Shown here piece by piece: positions 54,392 to 62,516 of a DNA stretch of 64,000 bases. Source of the DNA: Niallia sp. NCCP-28 (GTDB lineage: Bacteria; Bacillota; Bacilli; Bacillales; Cytobacillaceae). Made by a program: the position numbers and the translations under genes. The DNA is taken from NCBI RefSeq assembly GCF_023168165.1, contig NZ_BQYJ01000002.1, positions 620,001-684,000 on the forward strand, given 5' to 3'. The notes below the pieces were generated by a model, which did no database searches, was not told where the DNA came from, and worked only from the letters and a program-made list of their open reading frames with translations. The stretch's first letter is position 1. Every line of letters starts with the position of its first letter.

Positions 54392-55423
54392 ATGAGTATG
54401 GAAAAATTAAAAATTGCAGTTATTGGTTGTGGAAGCATTGCACAGCATCGTCATTTGCCGGAATATCATTTTCATAAAAATGTAGAGATTGTGGCAGTTT
54501 GCGATATTAATGAAGAACGCGCTAATAAAATAGCAGAAAAATATGAAGCGAAAGCTTATACAGATTATAAAGAATTATTGCAAAATGGAGAGATAGATGC
54601 AGTAAGCGTTTGTACTCCCAATTACCTTCATGCCCCGATCTCAATTGCAGCATTAGAAGCAGGGGTTCATGTTTTATGTGAAAAACCAATGGCGACATCA
54701 CATGAAGAAGCAGAAGCAATGATTGCAGCGGCAGAAAAAAGCGGCAAAAAGCTGATGATTGCCCATAATCAACGTTTTGTAAAGTCGCATCAAAAAGCAC
54801 GTCAATTAATTGAAAATGGAGATATCGGCAAAATCTACAGTTTCCGTTCTGCATTTGGCCATGGCGGACCTGAAGGCTGGAGCGTAGAAGGAAAAGAAGG
54901 CTGGTTCTTTAAGAAGGAGCAAGCATTTATTGGCGCAATGGGCGATCTTGGTGTACATAAAACGGATTTGCTTCGCTACATTTTAGGAGAAGAATTTGTG
55001 GAAGTAGGAGCATTTGTTGAAACAAGTGCAAAAGATTTTGCTGATGTAGATGATAATGCAGTTTGTGTATTAAAAACAGAAAGCGGCATTATTGGGACGC
55101 TTGCAGCTTCTTGGGCATATGTAGGAAAAGAAGATAACTCAACCATTATTTATGGAGAAAAAGCAGTATTGCGTTTAGAAGATCATCCTACGTATTCTCT
55201 TGTTGTACAGTATGCAACAGGGGAAGTGGTCAATTATGAATTAGGAAAAATCCAGTCAAATGATAATGGAGGCCAAAATAATTCTTATGTAGTCGAAAAC
55301 TTTGTAGATTGTGTATTAAATGATAAAGAGCCTTTAATTACAGGAGAAGAAGGCAAGCGGTCTCTTGGCGTTATCTTAGCAGCGCTTAAATCAACAGAAA
55401 CAAAAACAATTGCTAAAATCTAA
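54392..55423 (+). CDS. Gfo/Idh/MocA-family sugar oxidoreductase (first)
   Basis: A 343-residue NAD(P)-dependent sugar dehydrogenase. Rossmann motif GCGSIAQHRH begins near residue 12; EKPMATSHEEAEAMI has the catalytic lysine of the EKP motif; GDLGVHKTDLLRYILGEE gives the conserved Asp and His of the active site. The family oxidises sugars at C1, C2 or C3. Two starts are possible, ATG 54392 or ATG 54398, both behind AAGGAGG. Position between ThuA and the TIM-barrel gene suggests oxidation of a glycoside to a 3-keto sugar or reduction of it. A paralogue lies two genes downstream. Confidence 0.92.
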   Translation: MSMEKLKIAVIGCGSIAQHRHLPEYHFHKNVEIVAVCDINEERANKIAEKYEAKAYTDYKELLQNGEIDAVSVCTPNYLHAPISIAALEAGVHVLCEKPMATSHEEAEAMIAAAEKSGKKLMIAHNQRFVKSHQKARQLIENGDIGKIYSFRSAFGHGGPEGWSVEGKEGWFFKKEQAFIGAMGDLGVHKTDLLRYILGEEFVEVGAFVETSAKDFADVDDNAVCVLKTESGIIGTLAASWAYVGKEDNSTIIYGEKAVLRLEDHPTYSLVVQYATGEVVNYELGKIQSNDNGGQNNSYVVENFVDCVLNDKEPLITGEEGKRSLGVILAALKSTETKTIAKI

Positions 55424-55508
55424 AGAAGTTTTTATATAAAGAGCTTATTCGCTACAAAAGAATAGGCTCTTCTAAAAATGCGACAGCAAAAGAAAGGAAG
55501 CGTTATTA

Positions 55509-56477
55509 ATGAAATTAGGTGTATTTACAGTCCTATTTGCAGATAAATCTTTTGAAGAAATGCTTGATGCAGTAAAAGCTGCAGGCATTCAAGCAGTGGA
55601 AATCGGTACAGGAGGTTATCCAGGAAACAGCCATTGTGATCTGGATGCTCTGCTTGAAAGCGAAGAGCTTCGCAAAGAATATCTGCAAAAAATCGAAGAT
55701 CGAGATTTGATGATTAGTGCATTCAGCTGCCATGGCAATCCAATCTCTCCAGAGGAAACTTTTGCAAAAGAGTCCCATGAAACGCTAGTGAAAACGATTA
55801 AGCTGGCATCCTTAATGAATGTGCCTGTTGTGAATTGTTTTTCAGGAACTGCTGGCGATCATGAAGGAGCCAAATTCCCTAACTGGCCTGTTACGCCATG
55901 GCCAAATGAATATAGTGATATAAAAAAATGGCAATGGGAGCAAAAGCTGATTCCTTATTGGAAAGAAGTCGGCCATTTTGCAAAAGAAAATAATGTGAAA
56001 ATCGGTTTAGAGCTTCACGGCGGATTTTTAGTGCATACACCATATACATTATTAAAGCTTCGTGAAGAAACATGTGATGCAATTGGCGCAAATCTAGATC
56101 CAAGTCATTTATGGTGGCAAGGGATTGATCCTGTTGGAGCCATTAAAATTTTGGCAAAGGAAAAGGCAATCCATCATTTCCATGCAAAAGATACATTTAT
56201 AGATCAAGAAAATGCCAATATGTATGGGCTGACAGATATGCAGCCATATGGTGAGGTGCAAACTAGAGCATGGACATTCCGCTCTGTCGGCTGCGGCCAT
56301 GATTTAAAAGAATGGTCTGACATGATGAGTGCACTGCGCACATATGGTTATGATTATGTAGTAAGCATTGAACATGAAGATCCGATTATGTCTATTCGAG
56401 AAGGATTAACAAGAGCTGTCACTAATTTAAAATCTGTTTTGATTGAAGAATCTCCATCCCAAATGTGGTGGGTATAA
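55509..56477 (+). CDS. Sugar phosphate isomerase/epimerase (xylose isomerase-like TIM barrel)
   Basis: A 322-residue TIM-barrel protein of the AP endonuclease 2/sugar isomerase family. Strand-end residues for a divalent metal are visible: Glu in KIGLELHGGFLV, Asp and His in GANLDPSHLWWQG, His in AIHHFHAKDTFID, and Glu in YVVSIEHEDPIMS. Members act as isomerases, epimerases or 3-keto-glycoside-cleaving lyases. Together with ThuA and two Gfo/Idh enzymes the last option is attractive but unproven. ATG follows AGAAAGGAAGCGTTATTA. A hairpin in the 86-base gap before it may process or slow the transcript. Confidence 0.9.
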   Translation: MKLGVFTVLFADKSFEEMLDAVKAAGIQAVEIGTGGYPGNSHCDLDALLESEELRKEYLQKIEDRDLMISAFSCHGNPISPEETFAKESHETLVKTIKLASLMNVPVVNCFSGTAGDHEGAKFPNWPVTPWPNEYSDIKKWQWEQKLIPYWKEVGHFAKENNVKIGLELHGGFLVHTPYTLLKLREETCDAIGANLDPSHLWWQGIDPVGAIKILAKEKAIHHFHAKDTFIDQENANMYGLTDMQPYGEVQTRAWTFRSVGCGHDLKEWSDMMSALRTYGYDYVVSIEHEDPIMSIREGLTRAVTNLKSVLIEESPSQMWWV

Positions 56478-56527
56478 AGAAAAAAGCATAAATGAATAAA
56501 TAATGAATAGGGTTGGAGGAATCACCA

Positions 56528-57580
56528 ATGACTAAATATAAAGTAGCGATAATTGGCTGCGGAAATATTTTTCCAATGCATGCTCAATCGATTGTTTCAA
56601 GAGAAGATTGCGAGCTCGTAGCAGTTTGTGATGTAAAAAAAGAACGAGCAGAACAAAAGGCGGCTATTTATCAATGTGCTTATTATACAGATTATCTAGA
56701 AATGTTTGAAAGCGAGCAATTGGATGTTATTCAGATTTGTTTGCCTCATCATTTGCATGCACCTGTTGCCATTGCAGCAGCAAAAAGAAAGATTCATATT
56801 TTAACAGAAAAACCAATGTCTATTCATTATGCGGATGCAGTTGAAATGGTAGAAACGGCGAAGGAAAACAATGTAACACTTGGCGTTATTTTTCAAAACC
56901 GCTATAATCCAGGCTCTCGACTAATTAAAAAAATGTTGGAGAGCGGCGACCTTGGTGCCATTAAATCAGGAAAGCTTTCTGTAACATGGGACCGCTCTGA
57001 TGAGTATTATCAAAAGAGCGATTGGAAAGGAACCTGGGAAAAAGAAGGCGGCGGTGTCATTATTGACCAAGCCATTCATACAATGGATTTAATGCGCTGG
57101 TTTGTAGACAGCGATATTAAGTATGTAGATGCGACAATCAGCAATCGCGCTCATGAAATCATTGAAGTAGAAGATGCAGCAGAGGGAGTTATTGCTTATC
57201 AAAATGGAGTAGTAACAGCATTTCATGCCATCAATTATTATACGTATGATGCTCCTGTTGAAATCGAACTACATTGTGAAAATGGGATAGCGAAAATGGT
57301 AGCTGATCGTGCTAGTGTGAGATTGACTGATGGCAGAGAGTTTATTGCAGATAATAATCCACAAGAAACTTTTCATTATGAAAATGGTGTGAAGGGGTAT
57401 TGGGGTGTCAGCCATGTGAAGCAAATCAATAATTTTTATGATACTTTGCAAACTGGAGCTCCAGATGTGACCGGAGAAGAAGCGTTAAAAACACAACAAA
57501 TGATTTGTGCTGTGTATGAATCCGGAAAGAAAAAGGAAAGAGTTGTCTTTCAAAATAAAGAAGCAAAAGAAGTTTATTAA
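56528..57580 (+). CDS. Gfo/Idh/MocA-family sugar oxidoreductase (second)
   Basis: A 350-residue NAD(P)-dependent oxidoreductase. The Rossmann motif GCGNIFPMHAQ starts near residue 11; TEKPMSIHYADAVEM supplies the catalytic Lys and GGGVIIDQAIHTMDLMRWFV the active-site Asp/His pair. It is related to but clearly different from the first Gfo/Idh enzyme of the operon, so the two probably act on different positions or substrates. ATG at 56528 follows TTGGAGGAATCACC; a TTG at 56513 is also in frame but lacks a ribosome site. It is the last gene of the operon, closed by the terminator at 57597. Confidence 0.92.
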   Translation: MTKYKVAIIGCGNIFPMHAQSIVSREDCELVAVCDVKKERAEQKAAIYQCAYYTDYLEMFESEQLDVIQICLPHHLHAPVAIAAAKRKIHILTEKPMSIHYADAVEMVETAKENNVTLGVIFQNRYNPGSRLIKKMLESGDLGAIKSGKLSVTWDRSDEYYQKSDWKGTWEKEGGGVIIDQAIHTMDLMRWFVDSDIKYVDATISNRAHEIIEVEDAAEGVIAYQNGVVTAFHAINYYTYDAPVEIELHCENGIAKMVADRASVRLTDGREFIADNNPQETFHYENGVKGYWGVSHVKQINNFYDTLQTGAPDVTGEEALKTQQMICAVYESGKKKERVVFQNKEAKEVY

Positions 57581-57596
57581 AAAAGCGAGTATGAAT

Positions 57597-57648
57597 GAAC
57601 CCCTTTGTAGCAGACCAAAAGATTTGGCAATATATAAAGGGGTTTTTT
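57597..57648 (+). terminator. Terminator of the ThuA operon
   Basis: AACCCCTTT pairs with AAAGGGGTT over a long loop, followed by TTTTTC. Confidence 0.8.
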
Positions 57649-57798
57649 CATTTGTATAGTTTTTCATAGTGCTGATGATTTATTTCAGTTTTCACAATTT
57701 AGACAATGAAAACCGTATAATGCTAATAGTTTTTTTCTTTGATGATTGGTACTATTGACATATATTTATTTATCTAAAACACTTGGGGTGAAGGATGT

Positions 57799-58770
57799 AT
57801 GTTTAATAGAACTAAATTATATAAAGAAGATATAAATCTTTTAAAAAAGCAAATAGCAGAATTAAATGAAAATCTAAAAGGGAGAGAAGATAAATTACAG
57901 CATTTTTTAAATGAATTGCATATAGAATTATTGACGGTAATCGAACAGCACAATGATATAAACAGTCAGCATGATTTATTAGCACAAATGGTTGGGGTTT
58001 TATTAGGTCAATTCAATGAAGTAGAACAAACTACGAAAAATGCAAATAATGTTTCAAAGGATATCTTAATAAAAGGGAAAACATTAATTTCATCTTCTCA
58101 TAATATGGTGGTAATTTCAAAAGATGGAAAACAGGCAGTTGATAAAATATTAAATTTAATAAATGACTTAGGCGTACAATCTCAAAGTACTTCTTCTGGC
58201 ATGACTCAACTTAGTGAAAGATCAAAGGAAATAGAGAATATCGTTGGAGTGATTAAGCAAATTTCGGAACAGACCAACTTGCTTGCCTTAAATGCTTCAA
58301 TTGAAGCAGCAAGAGCTGGCGAGCACGGAAAAGGATTTGCCGTTGTTGCAGAAGAAGTAAGAAAACTTGCTGAAACTACAAATCAAAGCACCAGCAGCAT
58401 ATCTACTCTTATCACACAAATACAAACAGAAATTACAGCAGCTTTTAATAACAATCAACATAATATTGACCTAATAAAAGAGGGGATACAGTTAAGCTCT
58501 TTAACAGCTGAACAAATAAATTATCTTTTAACAAATATACAGGATGTAGAAAAAGAGGTAATATTTTTATTAAAGGGAATAGAAGAACAAAGGAACTTAA
58601 ATGATGAAGTTATTCAAAAATTCAGCAATAGCACCAGTCTGTTTGATAAAATTAATAAAGTAATTATAGAACATATTGAAGATGCGGATGTAGTTGGAGA
58701 CAAGCTGCTAAAAGGTGTAGAAAAAGTGAGGAACTTCTCTCTGGAAACTGAAAAAACATCGCTAGTGTAA
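57799..58770 (+). CDS. Soluble chemoreceptor-like protein (YfmS type)
   Basis: A 323-residue protein without membrane segment. The N-terminal about 60 residues are a coiled coil ([23 protein letters not shown]). The rest is a short MCP signalling domain with the CheA/CheW tip [39 protein letters not shown]. subtilis YfmS, a cytoplasmic chemoreceptor of about 285 residues, has the same plan. It would bias the chemotaxis kinase from inside the cell or work with another sensor. ATG lies behind GGTGAAGGATGT. Single-gene unit. Confidence 0.88.
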   Translation: MFNRTKLYKEDINLLKKQIAELNENLKGREDKLQHFLNELHIELLTVIEQHNDINSQHDLLAQMVGVLLGQFNEVEQTTKNANNVSKDILIKGKTLISSSHNMVVISKDGKQAVDKILNLINDLGVQSQSTSSGMTQLSERSKEIENIVGVIKQISEQTNLLALNASIEAARAGEHGKGFAVVAEEVRKLAETTNQSTSSISTLITQIQTEITAAFNNNQHNIDLIKEGIQLSSLTAEQINYLLTNIQDVEKEVIFLLKGIEEQRNLNDEVIQKFSNSTSLFDKINKVIIEHIEDADVVGDKLLKGVEKVRNFSLETEKTSLV

Positions 58771-59368
58771 GAGTCATCTGTTATTTTTTTGCTGATGCTT
58801 ATTAAGAAAAAATAATCGTCTATAACCTCTAAGCAGTGAAGAAGGGCTGTGCAAGGAATTGTCTATATATGTAAAGTCAGGCAAATGAGTTTTGACAGCT
58901 TAGTGCAACTGCTTAGAATTATACTTTTTATTTTTCACCGAATGATATGGGGCCATATTTTATGCAATGCAGGCTGGAATTTGTACAACTATTGTGATTG
59001 GAGACATTGTTACACGGCGATTGAATGAAAGCGTTTATAAAAGATAATATATCTCCAGTTCATTATTAATATGGAGAGGGAAACATGAAGTTAATATGAA
59101 TTCTATAGGAAATATGCTGTTTTAACTAAATAGGAGATAATTTGAATGGAGAGATGGATGCTGCAAGTAGATTCAGCCAAATGGAAGACGATGCAGCAAC
59201 TCTTAATGATTTTGATTTTACAGAAGAAGAATTAGCGCTGATTGATGATATTTTAAAAAAATAAAAAATACAATAAAGGTGCGAACATAGCTGGGAAAGT
59301 TATGTTCGCATCATTCTGTTAACGAACGATTGTTTTTCGTGAATAGAAGGAAAAAGGAGACTCAAAAA
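58771..59368. other. Gap with decayed gene fragments
   Basis: Contains an open stretch 58946-59047 encoding AIFYAMQAGICTTIVIGD and NESVYKR before a stop, not recognised; a cre-like TGAAAGCGTTTATA at 59026-59039 (13 of 14 positions); an aldo/keto reductase-like tail (59142-59264); and a hairpin at 59279-59312 (GTGCGAACATA against TATGTTCGCAT) with few T. It looks like the remains of deleted genes. Confidence 0.5.
59142..59264 (+). pseudogene. 3' remnant of an aldo/keto reductase gene
   Basis: The frame ends with SRFSQMEDDAATLNDFDFTEEELALIDDIL before TAA. This matches the C-terminal pattern of aldo/keto reductases of the L-glyceraldehyde-3-phosphate reductase (YghZ/Kv-beta-like) group, where SR..Q.E.N...L.....F..EEL..ID is conserved. 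Nothing upstream in any frame supplies the TIM barrel, so only about the last 36-40 residues remain. A ribosome-like TAGGAGATAAT stands before TTG 59142, but I take it as chance. Confidence 0.5.
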
Positions 59369-60619
59369 ATGTCTAAAATAATCGGCATGAAAGGGAAGTT
59401 GCTTTTAGTTTGGAAAATCCCCTCTTTTCCAGTGCTGTTTTTGTGCAATTTTATATTTGGTCTTTCCACCTCTTTTTTTGCACCATTTTCTTCTTTGTTT
59501 GGCATTGATGAAGTTGGAATGAGCAATATTGGCTTTGGAATTTTTATGACTATTATGGCATTGGGTGGTGTGGTAATCAGCACCATTATTGCAAAAAAAT
59601 CAGATAGCAATATTAGCCGGAAAAAAATCCTTATTTATGCGAGTTTAATGGGAATGATTGGCTACTGTCTTTTTGCGTATATAAGAGATTATTATCTATT
59701 GGCGGTGATTGCTTTTTTATTATTGGGAAGTGCTGCAGCAACTGTGCCTCAGCTTTGGGCATATGCTAGAGAAGCCTTGCAGAATGCTAATGTGCCAAAA
59801 GAAGAAACGCCGTTTATTATGAATGTATTTCGGATGTTTTTTGCCCTTTCTTGGACGGTCGGACCGGCACTTGCTGCATGGTTTGTTGTGATCATTGGAT
59901 TTAAGGGATTATTTTTATTTGTAGCAGCAGGTTATGCAATAGGGCTGTTTGTCATTTTATTTTTCTTAAAGGATGTTCCAAAGGCTGTTTATGAGAATAA
60001 ACAAAATCGCGTTGGAATTACAGAATATGTGAAAAAGCCTCATATATTTGGCAATTTAGCAGCAGCATTATTGCTTGCAGCAGCAACTTCTATTCATACG
60101 TTAAATGCTCCTCAATTTGTAACAAAAGTACTCGGAGGAACAGAGTTTGATGTTGGGTTGATTTTTAGTGTCCCCCCCATTTTTGAAGTGCCTATGATGA
60201 TAGCGGTCGGCGCTCTTGCCATAAAATTGGATAATGGTTTATTGATTCGCATTGGATTTGCCATTGCTCTTGTTTATTTTTCGTTATTCTTTTTTGTAAC
60301 AGAGCCGTGGCAGATTTATCCTTTGCAAATATTAAGTGCTGCACAAGTATCCATTACTTCGGGCATTGCGATTTCTTATTTCCAAGATTTTATCCCGCAT
60401 GCTCAAGGGACGGCTACAACTCTTTATATGAATTCCACACAAATTGGCAATACAGTGGGCTTTTTATTATTCGGTTTTTTGGCTGAGGCAATGAATTATG
60501 GCAATGTGATTATTATTTATATTTTATTTGCTGCTGTTGCACTTTTTTGTTTGATGCTATTTGGAAAACAAAAAGGGGAGAGGTTGGAAGCAAGAGAGGT
60601 GCGAGAGGAAAAAATCTAG
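59369..60619 (+). CDS. MFS sugar-efflux transporter (SET-like)
   Basis: A 416-residue, 12-segment major facilitator protein. FIFGLSTSFFAPFSSLFGIDEVGMSNIGFGIFMTIMALGGVVISTIIAKKSD and the segment PQLWAYAREALQNANVPKE, FRMFFALSWTVGPALAAW are typical of the sugar efflux transporter (SetA/B) family, which exports sugars or sugar analogues by proton antiport. ATG at 59369 follows AAAAAGGAG; the frame is open to 59330 without a ribosome site. It is convergent with the dpaA gene and shares a bidirectional terminator with it. Substrate unknown. Confidence 0.87.
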   Translation: MSKIIGMKGKLLLVWKIPSFPVLFLCNFIFGLSTSFFAPFSSLFGIDEVGMSNIGFGIFMTIMALGGVVISTIIAKKSDSNISRKKILIYASLMGMIGYCLFAYIRDYYLLAVIAFLLLGSAAATVPQLWAYAREALQNANVPKEETPFIMNVFRMFFALSWTVGPALAAWFVVIIGFKGLFLFVAAGYAIGLFVILFFLKDVPKAVYENKQNRVGITEYVKKPHIFGNLAAALLLAAATSIHTLNAPQFVTKVLGGTEFDVGLIFSVPPIFEVPMMIAVGALAIKLDNGLLIRIGFAIALVYFSLFFFVTEPWQIYPLQILSAAQVSITSGIAISYFQDFIPHAQGTATTLYMNSTQIGNTVGFLLFGFLAEAMNYGNVIIIYILFAAVALFCLMLFGKQKGERLEAREVREEKI

Positions 60620-60634
60620 AAAATGTTAGCTTGA

Positions 60635-60686
60635 AAAAGAATGATTCAGCGAAATAAATTACTTTGCTGAATCATTCTTTTTTTCC
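60635..60686. terminator. Bidirectional terminator between MFS gene and dpaA
   Basis: AAAAGAATGATTCAGC pairs with GCTGAATCATTCTTTT around a 15-base loop, with T runs on both strands. Confidence 0.92.
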
Positions 60687-60688
60687 TT

Positions 60689-61561
60689 TTAATGATGTTC
60701 TACTAATAATTTCGCCAATGCATTTCCAATAATTTCACCTGCTGTTTTCGGTGCTACTTTAGCAGGAAGCCCTAAAGACCATAATGTTTTTATGCCTAAT
60801 TTTTTTGCATAAGCGAAATCGGTGCCTCCTGGCTTGGATGCAAGATCGATAATTAGTGCATCTTTGTTTACATGGTCGAGAATGCTAGCAGTTAAAATGG
60901 AAAAAGGAATGGTATTAATAAAAATAGTCTGATTTTCGGCTGCTTCTGGAAGGGAATTCATCCATACGGGCGTCATTCCCATTTCCATCACTCTTGCATA
61001 AGCTTCTTTTTTTCGGACGCACACACTTACATGGGCTCCGACCGAATGAAATAGCCTGGCAACTGTTTTGCCGACTCTTCCAAAACCTAATACCATTACA
61101 TTAGATTGATGAATTGTAAAAGGTGTATTTTCAATCGCAAGCATTAGCGCTCCTTCTGCGGTTGGAATAGAGTTTAAGATAGCAACATCGTCTCGAGCGA
61201 AGATAGCAATCATTTTTCTGTTTGCTGCATGTTGAATCTCCTGCAAGTACGGCGTGATAACACCAGAATAAATGACACATTCTTTTTTTGTTTTAGCAAT
61301 CATTTCTTTAGTTAAAATAAGGGTCTCTGAGGAAAAAGTGCTTTCAATTTTCCCCTCATCATGTACACCAGGTATAGGCAGAAGAATGCTGTCGATTAAC
61401 GAAAAATCAATTTCGTTTAAGTTAACATGCTGGATGTTTTTATGATTGAATGCCAATTCTTCTAAACCAGCTAAATAAAGGATGATATCAAGAGCTGATA
61501 ATTGCTTAATTACATCAGCTTGGCGTTTATCACCGCCCATAATTAAAAGATTCTTTTTCAC
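60689..61561 (-). CDS. dpaA: Dipicolinate synthase subunit A
   Basis: A 290-residue protein matching SpoVFA/DpaA, one of two subunits that make dipicolinic acid, the spore-core solute. GGDKRQADVIKQL at the N-terminus, FARDDVAILNSIPTAEGALMLAIENT, the Rossmann motif VLGFGRVGKTVARLF, and LASKPGGTDFAYAKKLGIK with VAPKTAGEIIGNAL are conserved with B. subtilis DpaA (297 residues). Start is GTG at 61561 behind GGGGGGATTAT. In B. subtilis dpaA is followed by dpaB, asd, dapG and dapA; here a terminator follows directly and no dpaB is present, so it is a detached or second copy. Confidence 0.9.
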   Translation of the reverse strand: MKKNLLIMGGDKRQADVIKQLSALDIILYLAGLEELAFNHKNIQHVNLNEIDFSLIDSILLPIPGVHDEGKIESTFSSETLILTKEMIAKTKKECVIYSGVITPYLQEIQHAANRKMIAIFARDDVAILNSIPTAEGALMLAIENTPFTIHQSNVMVLGFGRVGKTVARLFHSVGAHVSVCVRKKEAYARVMEMGMTPVWMNSLPEAAENQTIFINTIPFSILTASILDHVNKDALIIDLASKPGGTDFAYAKKLGIKTLWSLGLPAKVAPKTAGEIIGNALAKLLVEHH

Positions 61562-61699
61562 ATAATCCCCCCTTGATTTTGTGCTCTGTCTGTATTTTAG
61601 CAGAGGACTTCTCCTGCTTTCCTCTTTTTTTTATCCTTATGTTATAATACAGAAATAAATTCGTGTGGAATTAAGGTCAGATTAATGGAAAGGGAGAGA

Positions 61700-62131
61700 A
61701 TGGTGAAAGAAAGCTCGCTTCAATCAATTGAATATGAAATTGCCATGCTTGTGCGATTAATAACAGCAAATCATCCTAAACTAGGAAGTCTCGATCGTTC
61801 GGAATATTTGATATTAAGTGAATTGCATAAAAATGGCCCAGTTGGCATTAATGAAATCGCACATCATTTAATGCTTAATATTTCAACAGCAAGCAGACAA
61901 ATCAGCAACTTGGAAACAAAGGCATATATCACAAGATTTCCGGATACAAATAATGGGAGAATCAGTCTTGTGCAAATTACCGAAGAAGGAAAAGCTATTT
62001 TGCAGAAAGTTCAAAAGGCCCGTTATAAGGGATATGAAGAAATGCTTCAAGATTGGGAGAAACAAGATTTAGAGAAGCTGGAAATTTATTTGCAACGGCT
62101 GAATCAAGATTTTAAACGTTGGGGCAGTTAA
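61700..62131 (+). CDS. MarR-family transcriptional regulator
   Basis: A 143-residue winged-helix repressor. RSEYLILSELHKNGPVGINEIAHHLMLNISTASRQISNLETKAYITRFPDTNNGRISLVQITEEG covers the helix-turn-helix, recognition helix and wing. The starts 61685, 61700 and GTG 61703 are all in frame; 61700 or 61703 lie right behind AAGGGAGA. An extended -10 TGTTATAAT lies about 50 bases upstream. The multidrug MFS gene follows with two palindromes near its promoter, so this protein probably represses that pump and is released by its substrates. Confidence 0.9.
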   Translation: MVKESSLQSIEYEIAMLVRLITANHPKLGSLDRSEYLILSELHKNGPVGINEIAHHLMLNISTASRQISNLETKAYITRFPDTNNGRISLVQITEEGKAILQKVQKARYKGYEEMLQDWEKQDLEKLEIYLQRLNQDFKRWGS

Positions 62132-62138
62132 AAGGGAG

Positions 62139-62172
62139 GTTATCTGTTAACAGAAAAACAGATAACTTTTTT
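62139..62172 (+). terminator. Terminator of the marR gene
   Basis: GTTATCTG and CAGATAAC form an 8-base stem with a 12-base loop and TTTTTT tail. It means the pump gene downstream needs its own promoter. Confidence 0.85.
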
Positions 62173-62180
62173 ATTTGTAT

Positions 62181-62230
62181 ACTAGAAAAATTCTAGTTGT
62201 TTTTTTAAAACTTTATATTGTATAATACAA
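62181..62230 (+). promoter_or_regulatory. Promoter and two palindromes, probable MarR operator for the MFS pump
   Basis: -35 TTGTTT (62197-62202), 18 bases, -10 TATAAT (62221-62226). The palindrome ACTAGAAAAATTCTAGT (62181-62197) touches the -35 and TTGTATAATACAA (62218-62230) covers the -10. Binding at either would block transcription. Confidence 0.65.
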
Positions 62231-62332
62231 CTTGTTATATGCAATATATATAGTGCTAATGTTATAAAAAATAGATGGAAGGCAGGGAAACAAGTTTATT
62301 AATTTTCTCATAAAAAGGGTTTTTTGCTTTTG

Positions 62333-62473
62333 GCTGTTTTCTAAAACATTATTGTTTTCGGATAGTGTCCATGTAAATCCATGGTTAAAAAAGGCTGATT
62401 TTCGTTCCAGGAGAGCATCCTGGAATGAAAATCAATCTAATCTTTTAAAAGCAACAAAGTTTACGAAAACAGC
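62333..62473. repeat. Intergenic repeat family 2, copy B (terminal inverted repeats)
   Basis: The left end GCTGTTTTCTAAAACATTAT and the inverse of the right end GCTGTTTTCGTAAACTTTGT are imperfect terminal inverted repeats, similar to the ends at 29221. Inside, GATTTTCGTTCCAGGA pairs with TCCTGGAATGAAAATC. It lies in the leader of the MFS pump gene. Confidence 0.65.
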
Positions 62474-62516
62474 TTTCCTTTTTTATCAATAGGCGCTCAG
62501 AAAGGAGGAAGATATA

